A DNA stretch of 64,000 nt from an uncultured Clostridium sp. (GTDB lineage: Bacteria; Bacillota; Clostridia; TANB77; CAG-508), in assembly GCA_900552135.1 (NCBI GenBank), contig URYN01000001.1, positions 108,288-172,287 of the forward strand, written 5' to 3'. The translations under genes were made by a program, and so were the position numbers. This document shows, piece after piece, positions 23,106 through 32,005 of the stretch. Below the pieces are notes generated by a model. It was not told the DNA's origin. It did no database searches and was given only the letters and a program-made list of their open reading frames with translations. Positions within the stretch are counted from its first letter, which is position 1. Each line of letters begins with the position of its first letter.

Positions 23106-25829
23106 ATGCAACAAATTTTTAATAGAAAAGTAATACAAAAGATTATGGCTTTATTTGTAATACTAGTGCTAAGTAACTTTATTATGAGTACAAGAGTTTA
23201 TGCGGATGGATATGCAGCATCATCTCAAGACACTTCAAAAGGAACAACAACGACAAGCCCAGGATATGCAGCAACATCTCAAGACCCTGCAAAAGACTCT
23301 ACGTCAGATACTTCTTCTTCTGGAGATTTTGAAGACACTGAATCTGATAATGACATTTTTGGAGTCTTATTCTCACCATTTACTGCATTGTTTATAGGAA
23401 TAGGAGATGCCATAAACTACATTTTTCGTACAGCTATAGTTGGAAGCAAAGCAGCAGATGGTCAGGGTTACAAAGTTGTTATAGCAGGACAAAGAGCTAT
23501 AGATTATATGAAAGCAAATGATGCAACAAATGATTCAGAGCCTCCAACGGTATATATATCAAGAACAGGAATAGATCATTCTTATGGAACAACATATGCT
23601 GTTTCTGCAATAGATTATACACCAGTGGAAATATTTGCAGGAAGAATTTCGGCATTAAATGCTAACTTTTTCAAGACTGATCAGGACTATGATAAACTTT
23701 TAGGGGGAGAAGACAAATCAATAGTTAGAAGTCTAAGAGATGTTGTAAGTAATTGGTATGTTGCAATAAGAAATATTGCTATAGTAGGACTTATGTCTGT
23801 ATTACTATATATGGGTATAAGAATCGTAATTAGCTCAAGCTCAAACGATAAAGCAAAATATAAACAAATGCTTGTTGACTGGTTAGTCGCACTTTGCTTA
23901 ATATTCTTTATGCACTATATTATGGCATTTACAATGACTGTATCAGAGCAGATTATAAAAGTATTTACAAACGATGAAGAAGGAACAATTAATGAGTGCA
24001 TAATAAGGTTATACGACTCAACAGATAATAATGGAAATCCACAACCTGTTGCTGAAAGACAGTGGAAATCTAACTTCGTGAATGTTGCAAGAATGAAGAC
24101 TCAATATGATAATTTACCTGCGAAATTTGGTTATATGGCATTGTATTTTGCTTTTACTGGCTATACGGTATATTTTACTATTATATACTTGAAGAGATTA
24201 TTAATGCTTGCATTCTATACGATGATAGCACCAGCGGTAGCACTTACATATCCATTAGATAAAATTCGTGATGGAAAGGCGCAGGCATTCAACTTCTGGT
24301 TGAAAGATTATACATTCTATGCTTTATTACCAGTATTACACATGCTATTATATACAGTATTTGTATCATCTGCATTGGACTTAGCAGCACAAAACATGAT
24401 ATATGCAATATTTGCTATGGCATTTATAGTACCAGCAGAGAAAATTGTTAAGAAAATGTTCCATATACAAGGAAATACAGAAGACAGAATCGGTGGATTC
24501 GCAGGTGGAGCACTTGCAAGTTCATTATTCAACTTAATGAGAAAACCACCTAAGCCACCTAAGGGAGCTCCTGGAATGCCAAGAGAGGAAAAAGTTCCTA
24601 AAATTCCAAAGAGTTCAAATACTGTTGATGGTGGAGCAAACTTGGATGTTGCAAAACCTTGGGATTTAGAAGATACAAAAGCGCAAGAAGCTAAAGACGA
24701 TAAAGATAAAGCTAAAACAGATCAAACAGAAACACCTAAGCAGACTACACAACCAGATCCGAATGCACAGGTTGATCAAAACTCTGAAGACGATTCAAAT
24801 AATCCACAGATTTCAACTCAAAATACGGAAACAATGGATGAAAGTACAGAACCAGATCCAAATGCACAACCAACACCTGGAACAAATCAAAATGTACAAC
24901 CAGTATCTGAACCAGACCCAAGTATACCTTCAACATATGTTGGAGATACAAGTATGAATCTTGATTCAGATAAAGAACATAAAGGAAATAAAGTTGTCAG
25001 AAAAATTAAGAATACGCCTAGAATTGCTAAACAGGAATTTGATAGAAGGCTTAAACTTGCTGGCGGAGCTAAAGGAGTTTTCGTTAAAGCTATAAAAGGT
25101 GGAGCTAAGGCTGCGCTTACAGTTGGTAAAGTTGGAACTACTATTGGTGGTGCTGCTATGGGAGTAGGCTTTGGAATGGTAGGCGGAGATGTATCAGATG
25201 TAATCAAATACGGCATAGCCGGTGCATCAGCAGGAATGTACTTTGGAAATAAGGTTGGAAATGGTGCTATTGATACAATAAGTAAAGCTGGAAAGAACTT
25301 CAATGGTAGTTTTGCAGCAGATGTATTAAATGGAGGACATGAAGAACATCAAAGAAAAGTTGCAAGAAAAAACTATATTAATGATAGAGATAACCTTGAA
25401 AGAATTGCAGCAAAACATGAGGACTTTGATGCAGACCAAGTAAAAGAGTGGGCTGCTAGAGAGTTCGACATTCAATATGCAACTGGTGTTGATAATGCTA
25501 AGTTTGCAGACAAAGCTTTGCAATTGGAAAACAAATACAGAGATGCATACAAATCAGCTGAATATTCTGATGAAGATGCCAAAAAATATGCAGCTCAAAT
25601 TGCACAAGGTGCACTTGCAAGAACAGATGATTGGAGCAAGTCTGAATTAAATGATAGAAAGAAGAGAGACGGATATGTTGCAGACCTTGCAGAACAATAT
25701 AAGGACAAAGGTGTTAAAGGGGAAAATGCAAGAATGTATGCTGAGAATGAAATTGACTTAACTCGTATGATTTATGGACAAAAAGGAATGAATAACATTA
25801 AAGTGCCTAAAAAAAAGAAAACTAAATAA
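23106..25829 (+). CDS. VirB6/TrbL-like polytopic membrane channel with long soluble tail
   Basis: 907 residues. Signal helix (about 10-31); a Ser/Thr/Asp-rich segment with two copies of GYAA(S/T)SQD; a helix near 85-112; an extracytoplasmic part (about 115-205); then a block of about five membrane helices (about 212-455), including the segment IRNIAIVGLMSVLLYMGIRI. This is the VirB6/TrbL plan. After the membrane block come a Pro-rich linker (KPPKPPKG), an acidic Gln/Asn/Pro-rich region with the motif PDPNAQ twice, a Gly/Ala-rich hydrophobic patch (about 655-720) and a charged helical C terminus (730-907). SD GGGAGG fits ATG 23106. Probably forms the translocation path with the ATPase upstream. 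Confidence 0.78.
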   Translation: MQQIFNRKVIQKIMALFVILVLSNFIMSTRVYADGYAASSQDTSKGTTTTSPGYAATSQDPAKDSTSDTSSSGDFEDTESDNDIFGVLFSPFTALFIGIGDAINYIFRTAIVGSKAADGQGYKVVIAGQRAIDYMKANDATNDSEPPTVYISRTGIDHSYGTTYAVSAIDYTPVEIFAGRISALNANFFKTDQDYDKLLGGEDKSIVRSLRDVVSNWYVAIRNIAIVGLMSVLLYMGIRIVISSSSNDKAKYKQMLVDWLVALCLIFFMHYIMAFTMTVSEQIIKVFTNDEEGTINECIIRLYDSTDNNGNPQPVAERQWKSNFVNVARMKTQYDNLPAKFGYMALYFAFTGYTVYFTIIYLKRLLMLAFYTMIAPAVALTYPLDKIRDGKAQAFNFWLKDYTFYALLPVLHMLLYTVFVSSALDLAAQNMIYAIFAMAFIVPAEKIVKKMFHIQGNTEDRIGGFAGGALASSLFNLMRKPPKPPKGAPGMPREEKVPKIPKSSNTVDGGANLDVAKPWDLEDTKAQEAKDDKDKAKTDQTETPKQTTQPDPNAQVDQNSEDDSNNPQISTQNTETMDESTEPDPNAQPTPGTNQNVQPVSEPDPSIPSTYVGDTSMNLDSDKEHKGNKVVRKIKNTPRIAKQEFDRRLKLAGGAKGVFVKAIKGGAKAALTVGKVGTTIGGAAMGVGFGMVGGDVSDVIKYGIAGASAGMYFGNKVGNGAIDTISKAGKNFNGSFAADVLNGGHEEHQRKVARKNYINDRDNLERIAAKHEDFDADQVKEWAAREFDIQYATGVDNAKFADKALQLENKYRDAYKSAEYSDEDAKKYAAQIAQGALARTDDWSKSELNDRKKRDGYVADLAEQYKDKGVKGENARMYAENEIDLTRMIYGQKGMNNIKVPKKKKTK

Positions 25830-25840
25830 TACAAAAGAAC

Positions 25841-25874
25841 AATAAAGCCAAAGCACTCCAACTTTGGCTTTATT
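25841..25874 (+). terminator. Hairpin after the VirB6-like gene
   Basis: Arms AATAAAGCCAAAG (25841-25853) and CTTTGGCTTTATT (25862-25874), 13 perfect pairs with an 8-base loop, 12 bases after the stop. The T tail is poor, so partial termination is likely. In the 150 bases beyond it there are direct repeats and a second hairpin (ACACAATA 25923-25930 / TATTGTGT 25951-25958). Confidence 0.65.
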
Positions 25875-26026
25875 TAGAAAAATAGTAATGCAAGAAAAAA
25901 TTAATTCATTGTATTTTAAAGGACACAATAAAGTATGAAAATAAGATTATTATTGTGTGCTTTAAAGGACAAAAGATTAATTCACTAAAATTAATCCATT
26001 GTATTCTGGAAGAAAGGAATAAGACT

Positions 26027-27001
26027 ATGTTTAACAGCATTATCAGATATTATAATTTAAATAGAAGGAAAATATGGACTTTTATAATTGTTGCCATCGT
26101 TGTAATAGTTATAATACGAGGACTTAATAAGATAGCAGCTGATTCACAACCTTCCAATATACAGACTGCGAATGAAACAACCACAAGAAGAAATGATTCA
26201 AGTTCAAAGTCACCAAATGTATTGCAGACTGATGTCTCAACTGGAGGAACAAAAATAGAAGAAAATGTGGCTAAGAAAAGTCAAGAACTTGTGAATTCTT
26301 TTATAAGTTATTGTAATAATAACGATATTGCATCAGCTTATAATTTATTAAGCGATGGTTGTAAAAAGGAGTTATTTAATACTCAAAATGATTTCAAACA
26401 AAAATATTATGATAAAATATTTACAAGCAAAAAAGATTATAATATTGAGGCATGGAAATATACAGGGGTTGGAGTAACTTATAGAGTAACTTTTTTAAAT
26501 GATATTTTATCAACTGGAAATATTGGAAATAGTATTGAAGATTATATAACTGTTGATACAGACAACAAGATAAATGTATTAAGATATGTAGCAACAATCA
26601 CTGAGAATAAGAAGGGCTCAAATAATGTTGCAACAGTTGAGGTAATCGACAGAGCAATATATGATGAATACGAAATTTTTAACATCAAAGTAACAAATAA
26701 TAGTAGTAATACAATCATGATAAATAGAAAAGAAGATAATGATGGAATATATGCAACATATTCAGGAAGCAATTTAAATTATACTGCATTTACAAGTGAA
26801 ATATATGAAAACAGTCTTACAATAGAACCAAATCAAACAAAATACTTGAGTGTTAGAATTGATAAATTATATAATGAATATACAAAAGTAAAAAAACTTG
26901 TATTTAGCGATATTATAAACAATAAAAAAACATTTGATAGTACTGAAACAAAGAGTTTGTATTCAAACATATCATCACTTGAGGTAAATTTTATAAATTA
27001 G
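26027..27001 (+). CDS. Single-pass membrane protein with NTF2-like domain (VirB8/TcpC-like candidate)
   Basis: 324 residues: basic N terminus, one membrane helix (about 16-34), a Ser/Thr-rich linker, then an alpha+beta domain (about 85-190; ELVNSFISYCNNNDIASAYNLL is typical of NTF2-like helices) and a C-terminal beta-rich domain (about 205-320). A short cytoplasmic tail, single helix and NTF2-like domain is the plan of VirB8/TcpC assembly factors of type IV secretion systems; the assignment rests on that plan and on location. ATG 26027 follows SD AGAAAGGA; an upstream in-frame extension to 25955 would run through a hairpin. It ends 9 bases before the hydrolase gene. Confidence 0.6.
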   Translation: MFNSIIRYYNLNRRKIWTFIIVAIVVIVIIRGLNKIAADSQPSNIQTANETTTRRNDSSSKSPNVLQTDVSTGGTKIEENVAKKSQELVNSFISYCNNNDIASAYNLLSDGCKKELFNTQNDFKQKYYDKIFTSKKDYNIEAWKYTGVGVTYRVTFLNDILSTGNIGNSIEDYITVDTDNKINVLRYVATITENKKGSNNVATVEVIDRAIYDEYEIFNIKVTNNSSNTIMINRKEDNDGIYATYSGSNLNYTAFTSEIYENSLTIEPNQTKYLSVRIDKLYNEYTKVKKLVFSDIINNKKTFDSTETKSLYSNISSLEVNFIN

Positions 27002-27010
27002 GAGAAAATT

Positions 27011-30000
27011 ATGGGACCTGAAAACAATAATAATGATGAAGAGATTAATGACATAGAAAACCTTGAAAATGATAAAGCTGTACAGGCTGCAAAACAAGTT
27101 GGAAAGGTTGCTGGAAATGTTGCAAAGAATGCAACAGAAAAGGCAAGGAGTGCTGCAAAACAAAAAGTTGCTTCAGTTGCAGCTAAAGTATTTTCAGCAA
27201 TTCTACCATATTTATTAGTTATTCTTGGTGTAATTCTCATTATAGGTTTTTTATATGCTATTTTAACAAGTATGCTTTCATCAATTTCAAAAGGAGTGGA
27301 TGATTTAGGAAGTTCATTTGTATCAGTTTCAAGTACAGACAATCTTGATAACGGAATAAACATACAAGACGAACAACTTGAAAACCTTGCAAGAATCATT
27401 CAAAAAAAAGGGTTTAGTATGCAATCGCTTTATTTAAGTGGAGATATAGATTATTCTAAAGACATGAATGACCCTGAAAATATAAAGCAAAGAAATAAAT
27501 ATTTAAAACAATTCTTACTTGCACAGCTTGCTACACAATATCCTGATTTTGGAATTACTGAGGACGAAAATCATTATAACGGAATAATAAAAATAAAAAG
27601 AACAGAACATGATAGTGATGGAACAACCAGTACAGACATGGAATATGTAAGAAAAGATTTCTTTGATGCTATGCTTTATGCAATAAATAGCAATATGATT
27701 GTTGATGGATCTGTTGATGTTTCAACAATAATACCAACCAGTACAACAATTCAATCTAGCAGATCAGGAGTAAAGATTCCAGCAATTATAATGAGACCTA
27801 CTAAGATTGAAGAAAACATGCCTTTAGTAGTTATGTGCCATGGATTTACAGGAAACAAAAAAGGCGATAATGAATGTTTTATAAAATTGGGAAAATTACT
27901 TGCTAGTAATGGAATTGCATCTATAACAATCGATTTCTCTGGATGTGGAGATAGTACAGAAGAAAGTACTAGGTACACCTTAAATAATATGAAATCAGAC
28001 ATAAACAGTGCAATAAGATACATGCAAACAAATTTATCTATTGATAAGGATAAAATAGGAATTGTTGGACACAGTATGGGTGGAAGAATTGCATCTGAAT
28101 ATTTAGACAATGTATCTGCTGCAGCACTATGGGCACCTGCAGATGGAGATGGACTAAGTGGACTAGAATTCTTAGGAGATTATAATTCACTTTACGAAAA
28201 TTCAAAGCAAACAGGAAGTGTAAGCACAGGAAGCTGGAACTTCGATGTTAGCAGTGCTTTCTTTACACAGATGGAAAAATCTCACCCACTAGAAAAGATT
28301 AGAGCTTTTACAGGAGCTTTGCTTGTAGCTTATGACTCTGAAGATATAAATGGTACTAATAATATTATAAGTCCAAGCACAGTATCTGCAGTAAAAAGTG
28401 CAATGCCAAGCCAAGGAAAATGGTTGGAATATGAAGATGACCATAACTTCGATAAAAATTATGAAGAATTAATTGTTGAAACTGCAAACATGTTCTGTAA
28501 TCAATTCTTTGGAAAAGATGCAGAAAATGTTACATCTTTAAAAACTGAAGATGTTTTGGAAGGATATACAATAGAACAACTTCGTGAAATGTCTAAGAGG
28601 GTGTTCTCTGTTGATAATGACGGTAACTTATATTTCTTTAATTGGAAACAAGTTGAGGATAATGAACAAGTTACATATACCGTAACTAAACAGTCTGTAA
28701 ATTACAAAAAAACAGTAGAAAAATATTCTATGCCAATAGAAATACCTTTAGCATTATGTTTCGTAACTCAAAATCCAGAATACGTATATCAATTTATAGA
28801 ACAACATGTGCTAAATGGAGAAATAGTTATAACAATTCAAGATAGTATGAGGGTTGAAACGTACAATAGCTGGTATGATTGGACTGTAAATGTAGTACAA
28901 AAAACGTATAATGGTTCCGAAGTAGAGGGAGGAGGATTAGCTTACTCTTCAATACCAGACAATACAAAAAATTTAGATCCAATAGTTCATAAAGAAGAAT
29001 ATAAGAGAACAATAATTACAACAACTGTTGAAAGCAGTGCACAAATTACATCTGTTGATACCTGGATGGCAAAACAGGATATATCATATATAAATAACCA
29101 AGGACTAGTAGATTATCCTCTAGGACAAGAAGTTGTTGTTCAAGACGTAGCTTGTCCAGACCCACTTCCAGAAAAAAAGGTAGACTTTCAAGATAATGTA
29201 AGGACAAGATTTGAAACAAATAAAAAAACTGGAAAAAGAGAACCCGTTCAGGTACATGAATATAAAAGAGTTGATACAGAGTACTCTTTAGGAAGCTGTA
29301 CTTACACTCAAACAGACAGGGTAGACTATAACCAGTGGGAAAGAAGCACTGTAAATATTGACAAACAAGGAATGGAAGCAAAGGCTAAATCTATAGTAGC
29401 ACAATGGAATGTGCCATATAGAGTACCAAACTCAAATCTTAATGCATCTGTGGGAAATAAAATTATTACAGATGAGGGAATATTCTTAGAATTAATTAAT
29501 AATGAATCAACACAGAAACAAGCAGAAATATTTAAATATCTAATTCAATTATATAAAAAAGGTGACTATAGTATAGATAATTTAGATCTTAGTATATATG
29601 ATGACATAGAATTAAGAGTGAATTCTACAGCTTCTGACATAATTGTTGATATTACAAAGTCTGAAGCGGAACTTGTTCTTACCAAAGATCAATTAAGAAC
29701 AGCTATCACAAAATATTATAAACCTGGTAGCAAGGCAAGAGAAAACTTATTAGGAGCACTTGATGCTATTTATGAATCTCAACAAGAGTATAAGGTAAAT
29801 GGTGTATTTACTATGGCAGTTGCAATAACAGAGTCCAGTGCGGGAACCAATTGGGGATTGATAGATCCATCAACATATAATTGGATGAGCTTTACAGCAG
29901 GTGGTTCATCAAACTATTATACTGATAAAAATGGAACAAAATGGGCTAAATACAATAATTTCTCAGATGCAACAAAAGATTTTGCTAGAAGAATAAATGG

Positions 30001-30613
30001 AAGTTCATATTATTTTGCAGGTGGAAATTATACGGTATCATCTATTGGAAATAGTTATTGCGTGCCACCAGATAACTGGATAAATTCAGTGTTAAATATA
30101 ATGAAGAAAATGTTCTCTTGTGCAGGAGTCGATATAGACAGTGTTCTTGATACAGACTCATCTCAAGACGGTGGAGCTACAGGAACAGTGGAACTAGATG
30201 GAAGCTATAATGTAAATGGAGTATTATTATCGAATCCTATAAAAGACCCAATTTCTTTTGTAGGTAGTTATGCAAATCACGGTGCAGTTGATATAAACCC
30301 AACACAAAATGGTGGAACACCGGTATATGCTGCTGCAGATGGTACTGTAACAACTGCGGGAACACATTATTCTTATGGTAATTACGTAATAATAGACCAC
30401 GGAAACGGTGTTTCTACACTATATGCACATGCTAGTTCATTAGTTGCAAAGGCAGGTCAAAAGGTATCAAAAGGAACATTGATAATGTATGAAGGTTCTA
30501 CTGGTAACTCAACAGGACCACACGTTCACTTTGAAATAAGAATAAATAACAAAAGAAGTCAATCACTTGCCGAAGATATGTTTACAAAATTAGGATTTAC
30601 AATTAGAAGATAA
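27011..30613 (+). CDS. Giant T4SS-associated wall hydrolase: alpha/beta-hydrolase + glucosaminidase-like + M23 peptidase
   Basis: 1200 residues. Order: Ala/Lys-rich cytoplasmic N terminus (1-55), membrane helix (about 62-92), a linker, then a serine alpha/beta-hydrolase domain (about 248-500) with nucleophile elbow GHSMGG (S355) and candidate triad members D442 (VAYDSED) and H478 (DDHNFD); an extended region of unknown fold (about 510-900); a glucosaminidase/lysozyme-like domain (about 925-1045) with candidate Glu 941 in AITESSAGTNWG; and a C-terminal M23 peptidase (about 1070-1195) with zinc motif NHGAVDI (H1090, D1094) and GPHVHFEI (H1171, H1173). The last two domains open peptidoglycan for a secretion channel (VirB1/CwlT role). 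The esterase-like domain is unexpected; its substrate (wall acyl groups, lipoteichoic acid or an external ester) is unknown. Confidence 0.87.
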   Translation: MGPENNNNDEEINDIENLENDKAVQAAKQVGKVAGNVAKNATEKARSAAKQKVASVAAKVFSAILPYLLVILGVILIIGFLYAILTSMLSSISKGVDDLGSSFVSVSSTDNLDNGINIQDEQLENLARIIQKKGFSMQSLYLSGDIDYSKDMNDPENIKQRNKYLKQFLLAQLATQYPDFGITEDENHYNGIIKIKRTEHDSDGTTSTDMEYVRKDFFDAMLYAINSNMIVDGSVDVSTIIPTSTTIQSSRSGVKIPAIIMRPTKIEENMPLVVMCHGFTGNKKGDNECFIKLGKLLASNGIASITIDFSGCGDSTEESTRYTLNNMKSDINSAIRYMQTNLSIDKDKIGIVGHSMGGRIASEYLDNVSAAALWAPADGDGLSGLEFLGDYNSLYENSKQTGSVSTGSWNFDVSSAFFTQMEKSHPLEKIRAFTGALLVAYDSEDINGTNNIISPSTVSAVKSAMPSQGKWLEYEDDHNFDKNYEELIVETANMFCNQFFGKDAENVTSLKTEDVLEGYTIEQLREMSKRVFSVDNDGNLYFFNWKQVEDNEQVTYTVTKQSVNYKKTVEKYSMPIEIPLALCFVTQNPEYVYQFIEQHVLNGEIVITIQDSMRVETYNSWYDWTVNVVQKTYNGSEVEGGGLAYSSIPDNTKNLDPIVHKEEYKRTIITTTVESSAQITSVDTWMAKQDISYINNQGLVDYPLGQEVVVQDVACPDPLPEKKVDFQDNVRTRFETNKKTGKREPVQVHEYKRVDTEYSLGSCTYTQTDRVDYNQWERSTVNIDKQGMEAKAKSIVAQWNVPYRVPNSNLNASVGNKIITDEGIFLELINNESTQKQAEIFKYLIQLYKKGDYSIDNLDLSIYDDIELRVNSTASDIIVDITKSEAELVLTKDQLRTAITKYYKPGSKARENLLGALDAIYESQQEYKVNGVFTMAVAITESSAGTNWGLIDPSTYNWMSFTAGGSSNYYTDKNGTKWAKYNNFSDATKDFARRINGSSYYFAGGNYTVSSIGNSYCVPPDNWINSVLNIMKKMFSCAGVDIDSVLDTDSSQDGGATGTVELDGSYNVNGVLLSNPIKDPISFVGSYANHGAVDINPTQNGGTPVYAAADGTVTTAGTHYSYGNYVIIDHGNGVSTLYAHASSLVAKAGQKVSKGTLIMYEGSTGNSTGPHVHFEIRINNKRSQSLAEDMFTKLGFTIRR

Positions 30614-30629
30614 TTTAAGGAGACTAAAT

Positions 30630-31931
30630 ATGAGCAAAAAAGAAAAAATTTTACTATTAATATTTGCTATCGTAATATTAATTATTATAATGCTAACAAT
30701 ATTAATTAATATTAGTAAGAATGTTGATACCAATATTCCTTATGAAGACAGTGAATATGTAGATAAAAACCAAGAAGGAAAAGAAATAACAGTTGATTAT
30801 GTAAATACTTTGTCAAATATAAAATCTTCGTACGAATATTATAATGTAAAATATTGTGCAGAAACATATCAATCAGCAGTAAATGACCTTTTAGAAAACA
30901 ATACACAGGAAAATAGAACAAAAATTTATTCAATATTGAGCGATGAATATATAAAGAGTGAAAATATAAGCGATTCAAATATATATTCTAAATATAAACA
31001 ATATAGAACATCTGATATTTATATAGATGAAATATTAAGTACTGCACTCTCAAATAACGTAACGGCATATTTAGTAAAGGGAAAAATAGTTGGAGAAGGT
31101 TTGAAACAATCATATAAGTTAATTATTGAACTTGACATGAGTAATAATACCTTTTTAGTATATCCAAATGATTATGCAGGAAAAGTTACAGGGGATACTC
31201 TAAACATTACCCCTGTAACAGAAATTAAAGCAAATGACTACAATAAATATACAAATCAAAGTAGCAAATATAAATCTGTTTCACAGCTATATTATGAAAA
31301 AATGAGAACTGATTTATTATATGATCCTGATTATCTATATGGAATGCTGGATGAAGAGTACAAACAGAAAAGATTTGACAGTAAAGAAAAATTTGACACA
31401 TATGTATCAAATATAAGAAACAAAATGGTTGATGCCGAAATTACACAATATGTTAGAGATTATTATGATGGATACACAGAATATACATGTATAGATAGTG
31501 TAAATAATCATTATATATTCAAAGAAACATCTCCAATGAAATATACCGTAATGCTTGACGATTACACAATAGAAACAGACTATTTTAAAACACAATATGC
31601 ACAGGCATCAAATGAATCAAAGGCGGTTACAGATGCAGACAAGTTTATGAAGATGATAAATTCTAAAGATTATGAAACAGCTTATAATTTATTAGATGCA
31701 ACCTATAAAGCAAATACTTTCCAAACGCTTAGTAGTTATATTCAAAGCATGGAAGCAAGTTTCTATGAGAATAACTTTTATGAAATGAAGGATATATCTG
31801 AACAAGGCTCATATTATATTGTTACAATAGAAATTAAAGATAGAGTTTCTGCATCAGCTAACAATAAAACTATTAAGGTAATAATAGGACTAAAGGAAGG
31901 CACAAATTTTGCAATGTCATTTGCAAATTAA
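30630..31931 (+). CDS. Single-pass protein with two NTF2-like domains (TcpC/VirB8-like candidate)
   Basis: 433 residues: N-terminal membrane helix (about 6-29), an extended region, then at least two alpha+beta repeats resembling NTF2-like domains (about 200-320 and 325-433). Both begin with the same helix theme: VSQLYYEKMRTDLLYDPDYLYGML has its counterpart in DADKFMKMINSKDYETAYNLL. TcpC of Clostridium perfringens pCW3 and related VirB8-type proteins have a single helix followed by two NTF2-like domains, which fits. SD AAGGAG lies 8 bases before the ATG, 16 bases after the hydrolase gene, so it is the last gene of the locus. Assignment is by architecture and neighbourhood. Confidence 0.62.
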   Translation: MSKKEKILLLIFAIVILIIIMLTILINISKNVDTNIPYEDSEYVDKNQEGKEITVDYVNTLSNIKSSYEYYNVKYCAETYQSAVNDLLENNTQENRTKIYSILSDEYIKSENISDSNIYSKYKQYRTSDIYIDEILSTALSNNVTAYLVKGKIVGEGLKQSYKLIIELDMSNNTFLVYPNDYAGKVTGDTLNITPVTEIKANDYNKYTNQSSKYKSVSQLYYEKMRTDLLYDPDYLYGMLDEEYKQKRFDSKEKFDTYVSNIRNKMVDAEITQYVRDYYDGYTEYTCIDSVNNHYIFKETSPMKYTVMLDDYTIETDYFKTQYAQASNESKAVTDADKFMKMINSKDYETAYNLLDATYKANTFQTLSSYIQSMEASFYENNFYEMKDISEQGSYYIVTIEIKDRVSASANNKTIKVIIGLKEGTNFAMSFAN

Positions 31932-31951
31932 AATAAAAAAGAATAATTTTT

Positions 31952-32002
31952 GTAGCCAAAGAATATTATTTCTAAAGAAAAAGTATTCAAAGTGAGGGCT
32001 AC
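31952..32002 (+). promoter_or_regulatory. Nested hairpins in the dacF leader
   Basis: GTAGCC (31952-31957) pairs with GGCTAC (31997-32002); inside it GAATA (31961-31965) with TATTC (31984-31988); inside that TTTC/GAAA with a 4-base loop. The outer right arm overlaps the ribosome site GAGGG just before ATG 32006, so folding would hide it. Weak, AT-rich stems; regulation is only a possibility. Confidence 0.3.
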
Positions 32003-32005
32003 GAA

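Noticed and set aside
24745..25303. Open frames antisense to or overlapping the low-complexity part of the VirB6-like gene
   Set aside because: They have no ribosome sites and mirror the repetitive Pro/Gln/Asn coding composition; they are shadows of the real gene.
17613..31931. An integrative conjugative element
   Set aside because: No integrase, relaxase, coupling ATPase, oriT-like sequence, tRNA target or flanking direct repeats were found in the window, and the base composition matches the neighbours.
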